NCBI RefSeq assembly: GCF_000144695.1
Contig: NC_014378.1
Location: 966,781 to 1,030,780 of the forward strand
Origin: Acetohalobium arabaticum DSM 5501
GTDB lineage: Bacteria; Bacillota; Halanaerobiia; Halobacteroidales; Acetohalobiaceae
Reading direction: 5' to 3'
Length of the DNA: 64,000 nucleotides
Made by a program: the position numbers and the translations under genes. A model generated the notes under the pieces. The model was not told the origin of the DNA, ran no database searches, and saw only the letters and a list, made by a program, of their open reading frames with translations. Of this stretch, positions 53,689 to 61,821 are shown one piece after another; within the stretch, counting starts at the first letter, position 1, and the number at the start of each line of letters is the position of its first letter.

Positions 53689-54531
53689 ATGACAGAAGAA
53701 GCAGAAAAAAAAGAGTCTTACTGGTGGCAGCATAAAAGCTGGAATGAAGTTGTAGAACATGCAAAAGAATGTGATATTGCTATTTTACCTTTAGGTTCTA
53801 TTGAACAGCACGGACATCATTTACCAACGGGACATGATACTTTACAGTTATTCCCCATGTTAGAAAAAGTAGCTGAAGAAACAGGGGCTATGTTATTGCC
53901 TACACCGTGGTATGGTGCTCATCCACATCATCATTGGGATTTCCCCGGGACTATTCCTTTATCTAATGATACATTAGATAAGTTAATTAAAGATGTAGTA
54001 AAAGGTGCTTCTAAAGCTGGGTTTAAAAAATTCATTTTATTTTTTGGTCACGGTCAAGCCTTTGTTACAAACTATACTGTTAATGATTTAGGTAAAGAAG
54101 GTTATTTTGTACTGTCAGTAATGTTCCAGAGAATGATTCGGGATGTACATGATGATATTTTCGAAACTCCTTTCTGGCATGCTGATGAAGCAGAAACATC
54201 AATTGCACTTGCTCATTTTGCAGAATATGTTGATATGAGCAAAGCAGTTGATATGGATGCTACTTCTTTAGTAGATGGTGATTTTGTTGACGGCTGTACA
54301 GATTATGCTTCTTCTAAGCCTCTTCGTTTTGATTCAGGAACTGTTAGTGCTCCAGAATATAAGGATCTTACAAATGAAGATGGAGAGTTAATTGGAGTAG
54401 TAGGTAAGCCGAGCCTAGCAACTGAAGAGAAAGGTAAAGAGTATACTGATTATGTTGTTGAACGTACGATTAAGTTAGTTAATCATATTAAAGAGAAGCA
54501 CCCTACTGGTGAAGATGTAGAGACTAATTAA
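53689..54531 (+). CDS. Creatininase-family metal hydrolase
   Basis: This 280-aa amidohydrolase has the creatininase metal site: LPLGSIEQHGHHLPTGHDT (Glu, His, Asp ligands), GAHPHHHWDFPGTI, FFGHGQ and WHADEAETS. The family covers creatininase, the mycofactocin peptidase and a hydrolase that opens diketo-inositol rings in the alternative (Thermotoga-type) inositol pathway. Given the IolB-like and zinc-dehydrogenase neighbours, ring opening of a keto-cyclitol or lactone is attractive but unproven. The ATG at 53689 follows GGGAGTG; the GTG at 53680 lies within that site. A terminator follows. Confidence 0.88.
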   Translation: MTEEAEKKESYWWQHKSWNEVVEHAKECDIAILPLGSIEQHGHHLPTGHDTLQLFPMLEKVAEETGAMLLPTPWYGAHPHHHWDFPGTIPLSNDTLDKLIKDVVKGASKAGFKKFILFFGHGQAFVTNYTVNDLGKEGYFVLSVMFQRMIRDVHDDIFETPFWHADEAETSIALAHFAEYVDMSKAVDMDATSLVDGDFVDGCTDYASSKPLRFDSGTVSAPEYKDLTNEDGELIGVVGKPSLATEEKGKEYTDYVVERTIKLVNHIKEKHPTGEDVETN

Positions 54532-54562
54532 TTATATAATGTAGATTGTTTATATGTTTAAG

Positions 54563-54592
54563 AAGGGGATTGTTCATATTATCCCCTTTTTT
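54563..54592 (+). terminator. Rho-independent terminator
   Basis: AAGGGGAT and ATCCCCTT flank a 10-base loop and are followed by TTTT, 31 bases after the creatininase-family gene. Confidence 0.88.
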
Positions 54593-54633
54593 AGCAGCTT
54601 CATAAATATAATTTACTAAATTTAAAATTATGT

Positions 54634-54651
54634 CTTCTTTAAGCAAAGAAG
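54634..54651 (+). other. Small hairpin in the leader of the aldehyde oxidoreductase gene
   Basis: CTTCTTT-AAGC-AAAGAAG lies 50 bases before the ATG. It is too small to call a molybdopterin/tungsten riboswitch; no such fold was recognised. Confidence 0.35.
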
Positions 54652-54700
54652 TAAAATACATTTTGGATCTTCATCGACAGAAATATAAGGAGGTTTAACT

Positions 54701-56605
54701 ATGGGGAATGGATATCATAGTAAAATATTAAAAGTTAATCTTACCGAAGAGAAAATAATGATAGATGAAAAAGAAGATAAGTTTTATCGAAAGTATCTTG
54801 GAGGTCCTGGAATTGCAGCTTATTATGCTCTAAAAGAGATTCCTCAAGGAGCAGACCCGTTAGGACCTGAAAATGCATTGATTATTACTAATTCAGTTGT
54901 TACTGGATCTCCAGCACCGGGAGTAATGAGGTATTCAGTATCAGCTAAATCACCATTAACAGGCGCTTTTGGTACTTCTGAAGCTGGAGGTTGGTGGGGA
55001 CCTAGATTTAAAAAGGCTGGTTATGATGGAGTTATAATTAAAGGCCAGGCTGCTGAGCCAACTTATCTTTTTGTAAGTGATGAAGAGGTTTCATTAAAGA
55101 CTGCGGAGAATTTATGGGGAAAAACCACTAAAGAAGTAGAAGAAATACTTCAAGATCGTCATGGTTCTAGAGCTAGAGTATTACAGATTGGTCCTGGCGG
55201 AGAAAACCAGGTTACATATGCTAATATATGTAATGATTTAGCTCATTTTAATGGCCGCAATGGTATGGGAGCAGTAATGGGTTCAAAGAATTTAAAAGCT
55301 ATTGTAGCAAAAGGACAGCAGGATGTCCCCTGTTCAGATGAACAGAGTGTAAAGGATATTATGAAGTGGGTAGGAAAGAATGTTCATGACCATCCTTTAA
55401 CTTCCGGGTTGCATGAAACCGGAACTGCGGGAGGAATTACTAGCGTAAATGCTGGTGGAGCTTTACCTACTAATAACTGGAAGGAAAATTACTTTTCTGA
55501 TGCAGAACAGATTGGTAGTGATGCACTAGAAGAAATTTTAATTAACCGAACAGGCTGTTTTGGCTGTCCAATTCGCTGTAAACGAGTTGTTGAATATGAA
55601 GACGAGGATTATAAAATAGATCCTGAATATGGAGGGCCGGAGTATGAAACATTAGGGGCAATTGGTTCTAACTGTGGATTTAATGATATAAAGTTAGTTT
55701 CTAAAGCTAATGAATTATGTAATAAATATACCATAGATACTATTTCTTTTGGAATGACTCTTTCTTTTGCAATGCACTGTTATGAAGAAGGATTGCTTAC
55801 CAAAGAAGATACTGGTGGGTTTGAGCTTGAATTTGGAAATGGTGATGTCTTATTGCCATTAATTGAGCAAACTGCTAAGCAAGAAGGGTTTGGAAAAAAA
55901 TTAGCTTTAGGTTCTGCTCGTTTAGCTAAAGAGATCGGAGAAGAAGCTAAACCATTTTTAAGAGTAACTAAAAATCAGGAGGTACCGATGCATGATCCTC
56001 GAGTAAAAACTGGTTTAGGATTACAGTTTGCTTTATCCAGTTATGGAGGAGATCATTGGGTGGCTCAACACGACCCATTCTTTACTGAAGAAGATTCTTT
56101 GGGAACTCAAGCTATAAAGCCATTAGGAATTTTAGAAGAAGTACCTGCTGTAGATTTAAGTGCAGATAAAATTCGTTTCTTTTACTATACTAATCTATTA
56201 ACTTCAGTCTATGATTGTCTTGGTACTTGTGTGTTTAGTGTGATTGCTAGGGGGATTTTACCGTTAGATAAGTTTATGGATTTAGTGGAAGGAGTTACTG
56301 GTTGGAATACAAGTTTATGGGAACTGATGAAAGTTGGTGAAAGAACTGAAAACTTAATGCGGTTATTTAATATTCGAGAAGGTTTTTCAGCTGAGGATGA
56401 TAAATTACCTGAGCATTTCTTTAAGGATATTAAAGGTGGTCCGCATGATGGAGAAAAAGCTTTGGATAAAGAAGAATTTGAAGCTGCTATAAAACAATAT
56501 TATCAAATGGCAGGTTGGGATGAAGATGGAAAACCACTGAAAGCTAAACTTAAAGAATTGGCTCTTCACGATGAGTTTAAAGAGATTGTTGAAGAATATT
56601 TATAA
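54701..56605 (+). CDS. Tungsten-type aldehyde:ferredoxin oxidoreductase
   Basis: This 634-aa enzyme oxidises aldehydes to acids with ferredoxin, using a bis-pterin tungsten cofactor and a [4Fe-4S] cluster. The N-terminal domain shows YRKYLGGPGIAAYYAL, NSVVTGSPAPGVMRYSVSAKSPLTGAFG and FGCPIRCKR with cluster cysteines; the last ligand is in DCLGTCVFS. NGMGAVMGSKNLKA is the usual pterin-binding loop. Length is standard. It follows a terminator, so it starts its own unit, with AAGGAGG before the ATG. A MoaD-like protein follows, a common partner in cofactor supply. Its substrate is probably the aldehyde released by the aldolase. Confidence 0.94.
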   Translation: MGNGYHSKILKVNLTEEKIMIDEKEDKFYRKYLGGPGIAAYYALKEIPQGADPLGPENALIITNSVVTGSPAPGVMRYSVSAKSPLTGAFGTSEAGGWWGPRFKKAGYDGVIIKGQAAEPTYLFVSDEEVSLKTAENLWGKTTKEVEEILQDRHGSRARVLQIGPGGENQVTYANICNDLAHFNGRNGMGAVMGSKNLKAIVAKGQQDVPCSDEQSVKDIMKWVGKNVHDHPLTSGLHETGTAGGITSVNAGGALPTNNWKENYFSDAEQIGSDALEEILINRTGCFGCPIRCKRVVEYEDEDYKIDPEYGGPEYETLGAIGSNCGFNDIKLVSKANELCNKYTIDTISFGMTLSFAMHCYEEGLLTKEDTGGFELEFGNGDVLLPLIEQTAKQEGFGKKLALGSARLAKEIGEEAKPFLRVTKNQEVPMHDPRVKTGLGLQFALSSYGGDHWVAQHDPFFTEEDSLGTQAIKPLGILEEVPAVDLSADKIRFFYYTNLLTSVYDCLGTCVFSVIARGILPLDKFMDLVEGVTGWNTSLWELMKVGERTENLMRLFNIREGFSAEDDKLPEHFFKDIKGGPHDGEKALDKEEFEAAIKQYYQMAGWDEDGKPLKAKLKELALHDEFKEIVEEYL

Positions 56606-56610
56606 GCCCC

Positions 56611-56660
56611 CTTTCCTTACTATAATTGCCTTGTTGAATACAGGGTAATTATAGGGAAAG
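56611..56660 (+). other. Long hairpin between the aldehyde oxidoreductase and MoaD-like genes
   Basis: CTTTCC/GGAAAG and CTATAATT/AATTATAG, continued by wobble pairs, form a stem of about 20 bp with a 3-base bulge and a 7-base loop. No T-run follows, so partial termination or differential expression of the two genes is likely. Confidence 0.6.
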
Positions 56661-56696
56661 TTAAAATTGAAATATAGTTGAAGGTTGGTGGGAAGA

Positions 56697-56930
56697 ATGA
56701 AGGAGATTCAAGTTAAGTTACATGGTGGACTGGATAAATACCTGGATAGAAAGAAGTTAACAGAAATGGCTGTACCTGATGATGCTACTATTACCTGGTT
56801 ATATGGTGAACTAGGTTTAGAGAAAAATGAAACCAAAATAGTCTTACAGAATGATAAAAAAGTAAAACTAGATGCTGAAATTGAAGCTGATGCTCAAATA
56901 GATATTTATCCTATCTTTGGTGGAGGATAA
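56697..56930 (+). CDS. MoaD/ThiS-family sulfur carrier protein
   Basis: This 77-aa protein has the ubiquitin-like fold and the C-terminal Gly-Gly (DIYPIFGGG) that is thiocarboxylated for sulfur transfer in molybdopterin or tungsten-pterin synthesis. Genes of this kind often lie next to AOR-family enzymes. The ATG at 56697 is chosen over TTG/GTG at 56685/56688 because these fall in the weak GGTTGGTGGGAAG ribosome binding site. It directly follows the hairpin after the oxidoreductase gene. Confidence 0.85.
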   Translation: MKEIQVKLHGGLDKYLDRKKLTEMAVPDDATITWLYGELGLEKNETKIVLQNDKKVKLDAEIEADAQIDIYPIFGGG

Positions 56931-56961
56931 AAGAAAATAATTTAGAAAGAAGTGGTTATAA

Positions 56962-57744
56962 GTGAGTCTGCAGGAAGAGATTAAGAAGTTAGAGGTATCC
57001 ACGGGAAATATAGCGATTTTTTGGTTAGGTAATGCCGGTTTTGTATTAAAATCGGCTCAAGGAGAGATTATTTATATCGATCCTTATTTATCTAATTGTG
57101 CAGAAAGACTATACGGTTTTCAGCGAATTTATCCTTCCTTAATAACAGAAGATGAAGTAGAAGCAGATTATGTCTTAATTAGTCATGAACATGGCGATCA
57201 CCTCGATGTAGATAGTATTCCTAGTATTATGGAACAAGAGGAAATTAAATTAATTGCTCCCCAGCCCTGTATTGATAAATGCTGTAATTTGGGGGTCAAT
57301 AAGGATAAGCTACTTCAAGTAGAAGAAGGCAGTGAAGTAGAACTTAACAGCTGTAAGGTGAGAGTAGTCTTTGCTGACCACGGCGATTTAGCACCGCAGG
57401 CTGTAGGCTATATGCTGGATTTTGCAGGAACTAAGGTATATTATACAGGGGATACAGCCTATACCCCGGATAAGATGGAGCTAGCTTTTGGTATGGAGCC
57501 TGAAGTTTTGATTGCTCCAATTAATGGTAAATTCAATAATCTAAATCCACTGGAAGCAGCTCTGGTAACCCGGGACTGTAAAGTAGAAGTAGTAATTCCT
57601 TCACATTTTTGGATGTTTGCTGAACATAATGGTAATCCAGGAGAGTTTGTAGAGTATGTTGACTATATTGCGCCGGAGGCTGAATCTGAATTAATAACTT
57701 TAGGTGATTATTACCTTTATTCCGGAAATGAAGAGAACAGATAG
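56962..57744 (+). CDS. MBL-fold hydrolase (UlaG-like)
   Basis: This 260-aa metallo-beta-lactamase-fold protein has the metal motif ISHEHGDHLDVDSI, a middle FADHGD, YYTGDTAYTPD and the final VIPSHFWMF. The closest function I can suggest is the L-ascorbate-6-phosphate lactonase UlaG, i.e. lactone opening, which would suit a sugar-acid or cyclitol pathway. The start is a GTG after GAAGTGG. It overlaps nothing, but its 3' end lies only 28 bases before the dehydrogenase start. Confidence 0.85.
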   Translation: MSLQEEIKKLEVSTGNIAIFWLGNAGFVLKSAQGEIIYIDPYLSNCAERLYGFQRIYPSLITEDEVEADYVLISHEHGDHLDVDSIPSIMEQEEIKLIAPQPCIDKCCNLGVNKDKLLQVEEGSEVELNSCKVRVVFADHGDLAPQAVGYMLDFAGTKVYYTGDTAYTPDKMELAFGMEPEVLIAPINGKFNNLNPLEAALVTRDCKVEVVIPSHFWMFAEHNGNPGEFVEYVDYIAPEAESELITLGDYYLYSGNEENR

Positions 57745-57772
57745 GAAAGTAATTAAGCAGGAGGAGATTAAA

Positions 57773-58825
57773 ATGACAGAGAAGATGAAGGCAGCTAGAA
57801 TTTTTGGTAAACAGGATATGAGAGTAGTTGATATCCCCATACCGGAGGTTGGACCGGAACAGGCTTTAATTAAAGTTAAAGCTGTTGGTGTCTGTGGATC
57901 AGATGTTGAACTTTATGAAGGTGACCATCCTTATTTAGAATGGGGCTGTACAACACTGCCGATTACTCCCGGCCATGAATGGGCAGGAGTAATTGAAGAG
58001 GTAGGCGAGGATGTAACTGACTTCGGTCCTGGTGATCGAGTGGTTGGTGATGTTTCTTTGGGCTGTGGTGACTGTAGTTACTGTATGAGCGGCAGGTATA
58101 ATCTCTGTCCTAATCGCCGGGTAGTAGGTAGTTACCGCAATAAAGAGGGCGGTTTTGCTGAGTATATTGTGATGCCAGCCCGTAATCTCTATAATGTTCC
58201 CGAAAGCATTTCAATGCCGGAAGCAGCATTAGTAGAGTCAGCAGCTACCTGTGTTTATGGAGTAATGAGGACTGATATTGAGATGGGAGATACTGTATTA
58301 GTAATCGGCGATGGACCAATTGGGCAGTTAGCTGTTCAATGTGCCGATGCTGCTGGAGCTAAAGAGGTGATTTTATCCGGTTCTTATGATGAAAAGCTGG
58401 CAATTGTTGAAAAGTTATGTAATGCGGAAACGATTAATCGGCATAATCAGGAAGTTATTGAGGCTGTGATGGAATATACGGCTGGACAGGGAGCAGATGT
58501 AGTTATTGAAGCCTGTGGTAATGAAACAGGTTTACAGCAGGCGATTGAAGCAGTTAAACCAGGCGGTGAACTCTGTTTATTAAGCATCTATCCCCAGAGT
58601 GAGTTAACTGTTGATGTTAATACGACAATTGTTAAAGATCTGGATATTCATAACTGTCTGGCTAGCCCTAATGCTTTTCAGCCGACAATTGATATGATGG
58701 AATCTGGTAAAATACAGACTCAGGATTTAATTACTCAAACTTTATCACTGAAAGATGCTGAAGGAGCATTTGACTTTATTTATGAGGAACGAGCCAAGAC
58801 ACTTAAAGTGGTTATTACTCCCTAG
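57773..58825 (+). CDS. Zinc-dependent medium-chain dehydrogenase
   Basis: This 350-aa MDR-family enzyme has the catalytic zinc ligands in GVCGSDVELYEGDHP and GHEWAGVIEEVG, the four structural-zinc cysteines in CGDCSYCMSGRYNLC and the NAD motif VIGDGPIGQLAVQ. Polyol and inositol-type dehydrogenases belong here, including one in the alternative inositol pathway. The ATG at 57773 follows GGAGGAG; upstream in-frame starts back to 57704 would overlap the MBL gene. It precedes the second corrinoid protein by 52 bases. Confidence 0.92.
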   Translation: MTEKMKAARIFGKQDMRVVDIPIPEVGPEQALIKVKAVGVCGSDVELYEGDHPYLEWGCTTLPITPGHEWAGVIEEVGEDVTDFGPGDRVVGDVSLGCGDCSYCMSGRYNLCPNRRVVGSYRNKEGGFAEYIVMPARNLYNVPESISMPEAALVESAATCVYGVMRTDIEMGDTVLVIGDGPIGQLAVQCADAAGAKEVILSGSYDEKLAIVEKLCNAETINRHNQEVIEAVMEYTAGQGADVVIEACGNETGLQQAIEAVKPGGELCLLSIYPQSELTVDVNTTIVKDLDIHNCLASPNAFQPTIDMMESGKIQTQDLITQTLSLKDAEGAFDFIYEERAKTLKVVITP

Positions 58826-58877
58826 ATATAGATAACTTTAAACTAAAATAATTAGATAAAATTAAGGAGAGATGAAA

Positions 58878-59507
58878 ATGAGTGAATTTAATGAAATTGC
58901 TGATGCAGTAATTAATGGAGAAGTGGAAAAAGTGGCCGAAATAGCTCAAAAATTAGTGGATGCCGGTCAGAAACCAAGTAAGATTATCAAAGAAGGTTTA
59001 GTTGCCGGGATGAATGTTGTTGGTAAGAGATTTAAGAATCAGGATATGTTTGTGCCGGAAGTATTGATTTCAGCTAAATCTATGCATGCAGGAATGGATA
59101 TAGTTAAGCCGCTATTGTCAGATGCTGATTCTTCCTCGGCAGGAACAGTAGTAATTGGTACTGTCAAAGGAGATCTCCATGATATCGGTAAGAACTTAGT
59201 AGCAATGATGATTGAAGGTGCTGGTTTTGAGGTAGTTGACATAGGAATAGATAAGTCAGCTGATGAGATTGTAGAAGCGGTTAAAGAGCATAAGCCGGAT
59301 GTATTAGGATTATCAGCTTTACTGACTACAACTATGCCGGCTATGGAAGAAGCAATTGAAGCCTTAGAAGAGGCAGGCATCAGAGATGAAGTTAAGATTA
59401 TCTTAGGTGGAGCACCTGTAAGCCAGGACTTTGCCGATGAGATTGGTGCTGACGGCTATGCGCCCGATGGAAGTGTTGCTACTGATTTAGTGCGTGAACT
59501 TGCATAG
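58878..59507 (+). CDS. Corrinoid (B12-binding) methyl-carrier protein 2
   Basis: This 209-aa paralogue of the protein at 36593 keeps the cobalt-ligand motif (GDLHDIGKNLV) and all B12-domain loops, with scattered substitutions (for example KGDLHD for EGDLHD). It probably serves the UroD-family methyltransferase in this cluster. The ATG at 58878 is preferred over the ATG two codons earlier by comparison with its paralogue (MSEF) and by spacing from AAGGAGAG. It is followed by the methyl-THF transferase, as in cluster 1. Confidence 0.95.
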   Translation: MSEFNEIADAVINGEVEKVAEIAQKLVDAGQKPSKIIKEGLVAGMNVVGKRFKNQDMFVPEVLISAKSMHAGMDIVKPLLSDADSSSAGTVVIGTVKGDLHDIGKNLVAMMIEGAGFEVVDIGIDKSADEIVEAVKEHKPDVLGLSALLTTTMPAMEEAIEALEEAGIRDEVKIILGGAPVSQDFADEIGADGYAPDGSVATDLVRELA

Positions 59508-59540
59508 ATTAAATATATATAATTTGGGAGTGATAAATAG

Positions 59541-60338
59541 ATGATAATTATTGGAGAATTAATCAATACGAGTCGTGATGAAGTAGAACCTGCAGTTAAG
59601 GATAGAGATACTGAATTTATTCAAGAGTTGGCTAAAAAGCAGGAAGAAGCCGGAGCTGACTATATCGATGTTAATTGCGGAACCTTAATTAAGGAAGAGC
59701 CAGAGGCACTAGAGTGGTTAGTTAAAACAGTACAGGAAGTTGTAGATGTACCATTATGTATCGATAGTCCTGATCCAGAAGCAATTAAAAGAGGCCTAGA
59801 GGCCCATGAGGGCAAAGCCTTAGTCAATTCAATTACTGCCGAAGAAGATAGATTCCAAGAGATTCTACCATTAATTCAGGAATATGATGCTCAAATTATA
59901 GCCTTAGTGATGAATGAGGAAGGTATGCCTGAAGATGATACGGATAGAATTGAAACAGCAACTAAGCTAATTGAGGATCTAACTGCTGAGGGTATTGCCG
60001 AAGATGATATCTATGTTGATCCAATTATTCAGCCGATCGGAACTGATGAGGAGATGGGAGAATATATTCTATCTGCTATTGATGAGATTACCAACAAGTA
60101 TGAAGATGTGCATATTACTTGTGGACTAAGCAATATCTCCCACGGTCTGCCGCAGAGAAAGCTTTTAAACCAGACTTTCGTAGTACTGGCAATGAGTAGA
60201 GGTATGGATAGTGCTATTTTAGATCCATTAGATGAAAAGATTATGTCTTTAGCTATCGCTGCAGATACGTTATTAGGTAAGGATCAGTACTGTAGTGATT
60301 ATATCAAAGCAGCAAAAAGTGATGGACTTATAATCTAA
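59541..60338 (+). CDS. Methyltetrahydrofolate:corrinoid methyltransferase (MtgA/AcsE-like) 2
   Basis: This 265-aa protein is almost the same as the enzyme at 37253: the first 183 residues differ at one position, while the last 80 have several differences (for example KYEDVHIT for KYQEVHIT and the end AAKSDGLII). It carries the same pterin-binding motifs and passes the methyl group to tetrahydrofolate. GGGAGTGATAAATAG precedes the ATG. Together with the corrinoid protein it makes this cluster a complete demethylation unit. Confidence 0.94.
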   Translation: MIIIGELINTSRDEVEPAVKDRDTEFIQELAKKQEEAGADYIDVNCGTLIKEEPEALEWLVKTVQEVVDVPLCIDSPDPEAIKRGLEAHEGKALVNSITAEEDRFQEILPLIQEYDAQIIALVMNEEGMPEDDTDRIETATKLIEDLTAEGIAEDDIYVDPIIQPIGTDEEMGEYILSAIDEITNKYEDVHITCGLSNISHGLPQRKLLNQTFVVLAMSRGMDSAILDPLDEKIMSLAIAADTLLGKDQYCSDYIKAAKSDGLII

Positions 60339-60415
60339 CTTGAGAAAGGAATATATTGTTGGAGAAATAATAATCAATTGAAAATTAAATCTGTTATTTA
60401 CAGGAGGTTAGCGTT

Positions 60416-61591
60416 TTGTCCTTAAAAGAAGAAGCTTTAAAAGCACATAGTCAACATAAGGGAAAGATAAAAGTTGAGAGTAAGATTGAAGTTAAAGATA
60501 AAGATGACCTCAGTATTGCTTATACACCAGGAGTAGCTGAACCATGTAAAGAAATTGATCGGGATATTGATAAAGTTTATGAGTATACTGCCAAAGGCAA
60601 TTTGGTAGCCATAGTTTCTGATGGAAGTGCCGTTTTAGGATTGGGCAATATCGGTCCAGAGGCTTCACTGCCGGTTATGGAAGGGAAAGCAGTACTCTTT
60701 AAAGAGTTTGCTGGTGTAGATGCTTTCCCTCTCTGCCTTGATACTCAGAATGTAGATGAAATTGTAGAGACAGTTAAGAGATTGGCCCCTACCTTTGGTG
60801 GAATTAATCTAGAGGATATTTCTTCGCCTCGCTGTATTGAGATTGAAACAAGATTAAAGGAGGAGCTTGATCTTCCTATTTTTCATGATGACCAGCATGG
60901 GACAGCAATTGTAGTTCTAGCTGGACTGATCAATGCTTTAAAGTATACAAAAAAAGAATTAGATCAGACAAAAGTAGTAGTCAATGGTGCTGGTTCAGCC
61001 GGAATTGCTATTGCCAAACTGTTATTGAGTGCTGGAGTTAAAGATGTAATTATGTGTGATATTTTCGGTATTCTTCATCCTGAAGAAGAACAGATGAATT
61101 CGATTCAAGCGGAAATGGCTGAGGTAACGAATAAAGAACAGCTAACTGGTGATCTAGCATCAGCCATGGAAGGTGCTGATGTTTTTATTGGTGTTTCAGC
61201 ACCGGATATAGTATCACAGGAGATGGTAGCCAGTATGGCTGATGATGCTATTATCTTTGCCATGGCTAATCCGGTACCTGAAATTAGACCTGATGCTGCT
61301 AAAGAAGCTGGAGCAGTAGTAGTTGGGACGGGGCGGTCTGATTATGCCAATCAAATTAATAATGTCCTGGCTTTTCCAGGGATCTTTAGAGGAGCTTTAG
61401 ATGTTAGAGCAACTGATATCAATAAAGAAATGAAAATAGCAGCTGCTTATGCAATAGCTAACTTAATTTCAGAAGATGAATTAGCAGCTGATTATATAAT
61501 CCCTGATCCTTTTGATAAACGAGTTGTCTCTAAAGTTGCTGCAGCAGTATCTAAAGCTGCTATGGAGAGTGGAATAGCACAAGTTAAATGA
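60416..61591 (+). CDS. NAD(P)-dependent malic enzyme
   Basis: This 391-aa short-type malic enzyme decarboxylates malate to pyruvate. Motifs are IAYTPGVAEPCKEI, the catalytic region GSAVLGLGNIGPEASLPVMEGKA, the metal site FHDDQHGTAIVVLAGLINAL and the Rossmann VVNGAGSAGIAIAKLL. The start is a TTG at 60416 with CAGGAGGT 7 bases upstream. It follows cluster 2 by 77 bases and may balance C3/C4 carbon or supply NADPH, or have its own promoter in that gap. A terminator follows. Confidence 0.94.
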   Translation: MSLKEEALKAHSQHKGKIKVESKIEVKDKDDLSIAYTPGVAEPCKEIDRDIDKVYEYTAKGNLVAIVSDGSAVLGLGNIGPEASLPVMEGKAVLFKEFAGVDAFPLCLDTQNVDEIVETVKRLAPTFGGINLEDISSPRCIEIETRLKEELDLPIFHDDQHGTAIVVLAGLINALKYTKKELDQTKVVVNGAGSAGIAIAKLLLSAGVKDVIMCDIFGILHPEEEQMNSIQAEMAEVTNKEQLTGDLASAMEGADVFIGVSAPDIVSQEMVASMADDAIIFAMANPVPEIRPDAAKEAGAVVVGTGRSDYANQINNVLAFPGIFRGALDVRATDINKEMKIAAAYAIANLISEDELAADYIIPDPFDKRVVSKVAAAVSKAAMESGIAQVK

Positions 61592-61624
61592 TTAATAAAA
61601 AATAAATTATAATCTTAAGTATTT

Positions 61625-61656
61625 AACCATCACTAGTCAATTAAGTGATGGTTTTT
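61625..61656 (+). terminator. Rho-independent terminator
   Basis: AACCATCACT and AGTGATGGTT flank a 9-base loop, then TTT, 33 bases after the malic enzyme. The remaining gap to 61821 is AT-rich with nothing else recognised. Confidence 0.88.
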
Positions 61657-61821
61657 CATGTTTGCCCGGCATGATTACCTGCTTTATGTTGAAAGTCCAG
61701 CAACAATTTAAATTTAATCAATAAATAAAAGTTAATAGGAAGGAATTTGTTAATTAGCCAGGAATAATATTATTGAATAACTTATAGAAATTAGATCTAA
61801 TAGAGGGTGGTATCAAGAAAT

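Noticed and set aside
54593-54700. Molybdenum/tungsten cofactor riboswitch before the aldehyde oxidoreductase
   Set aside because: Only one small hairpin is visible in the 108-base leader; it lacks the multi-stem fold expected.
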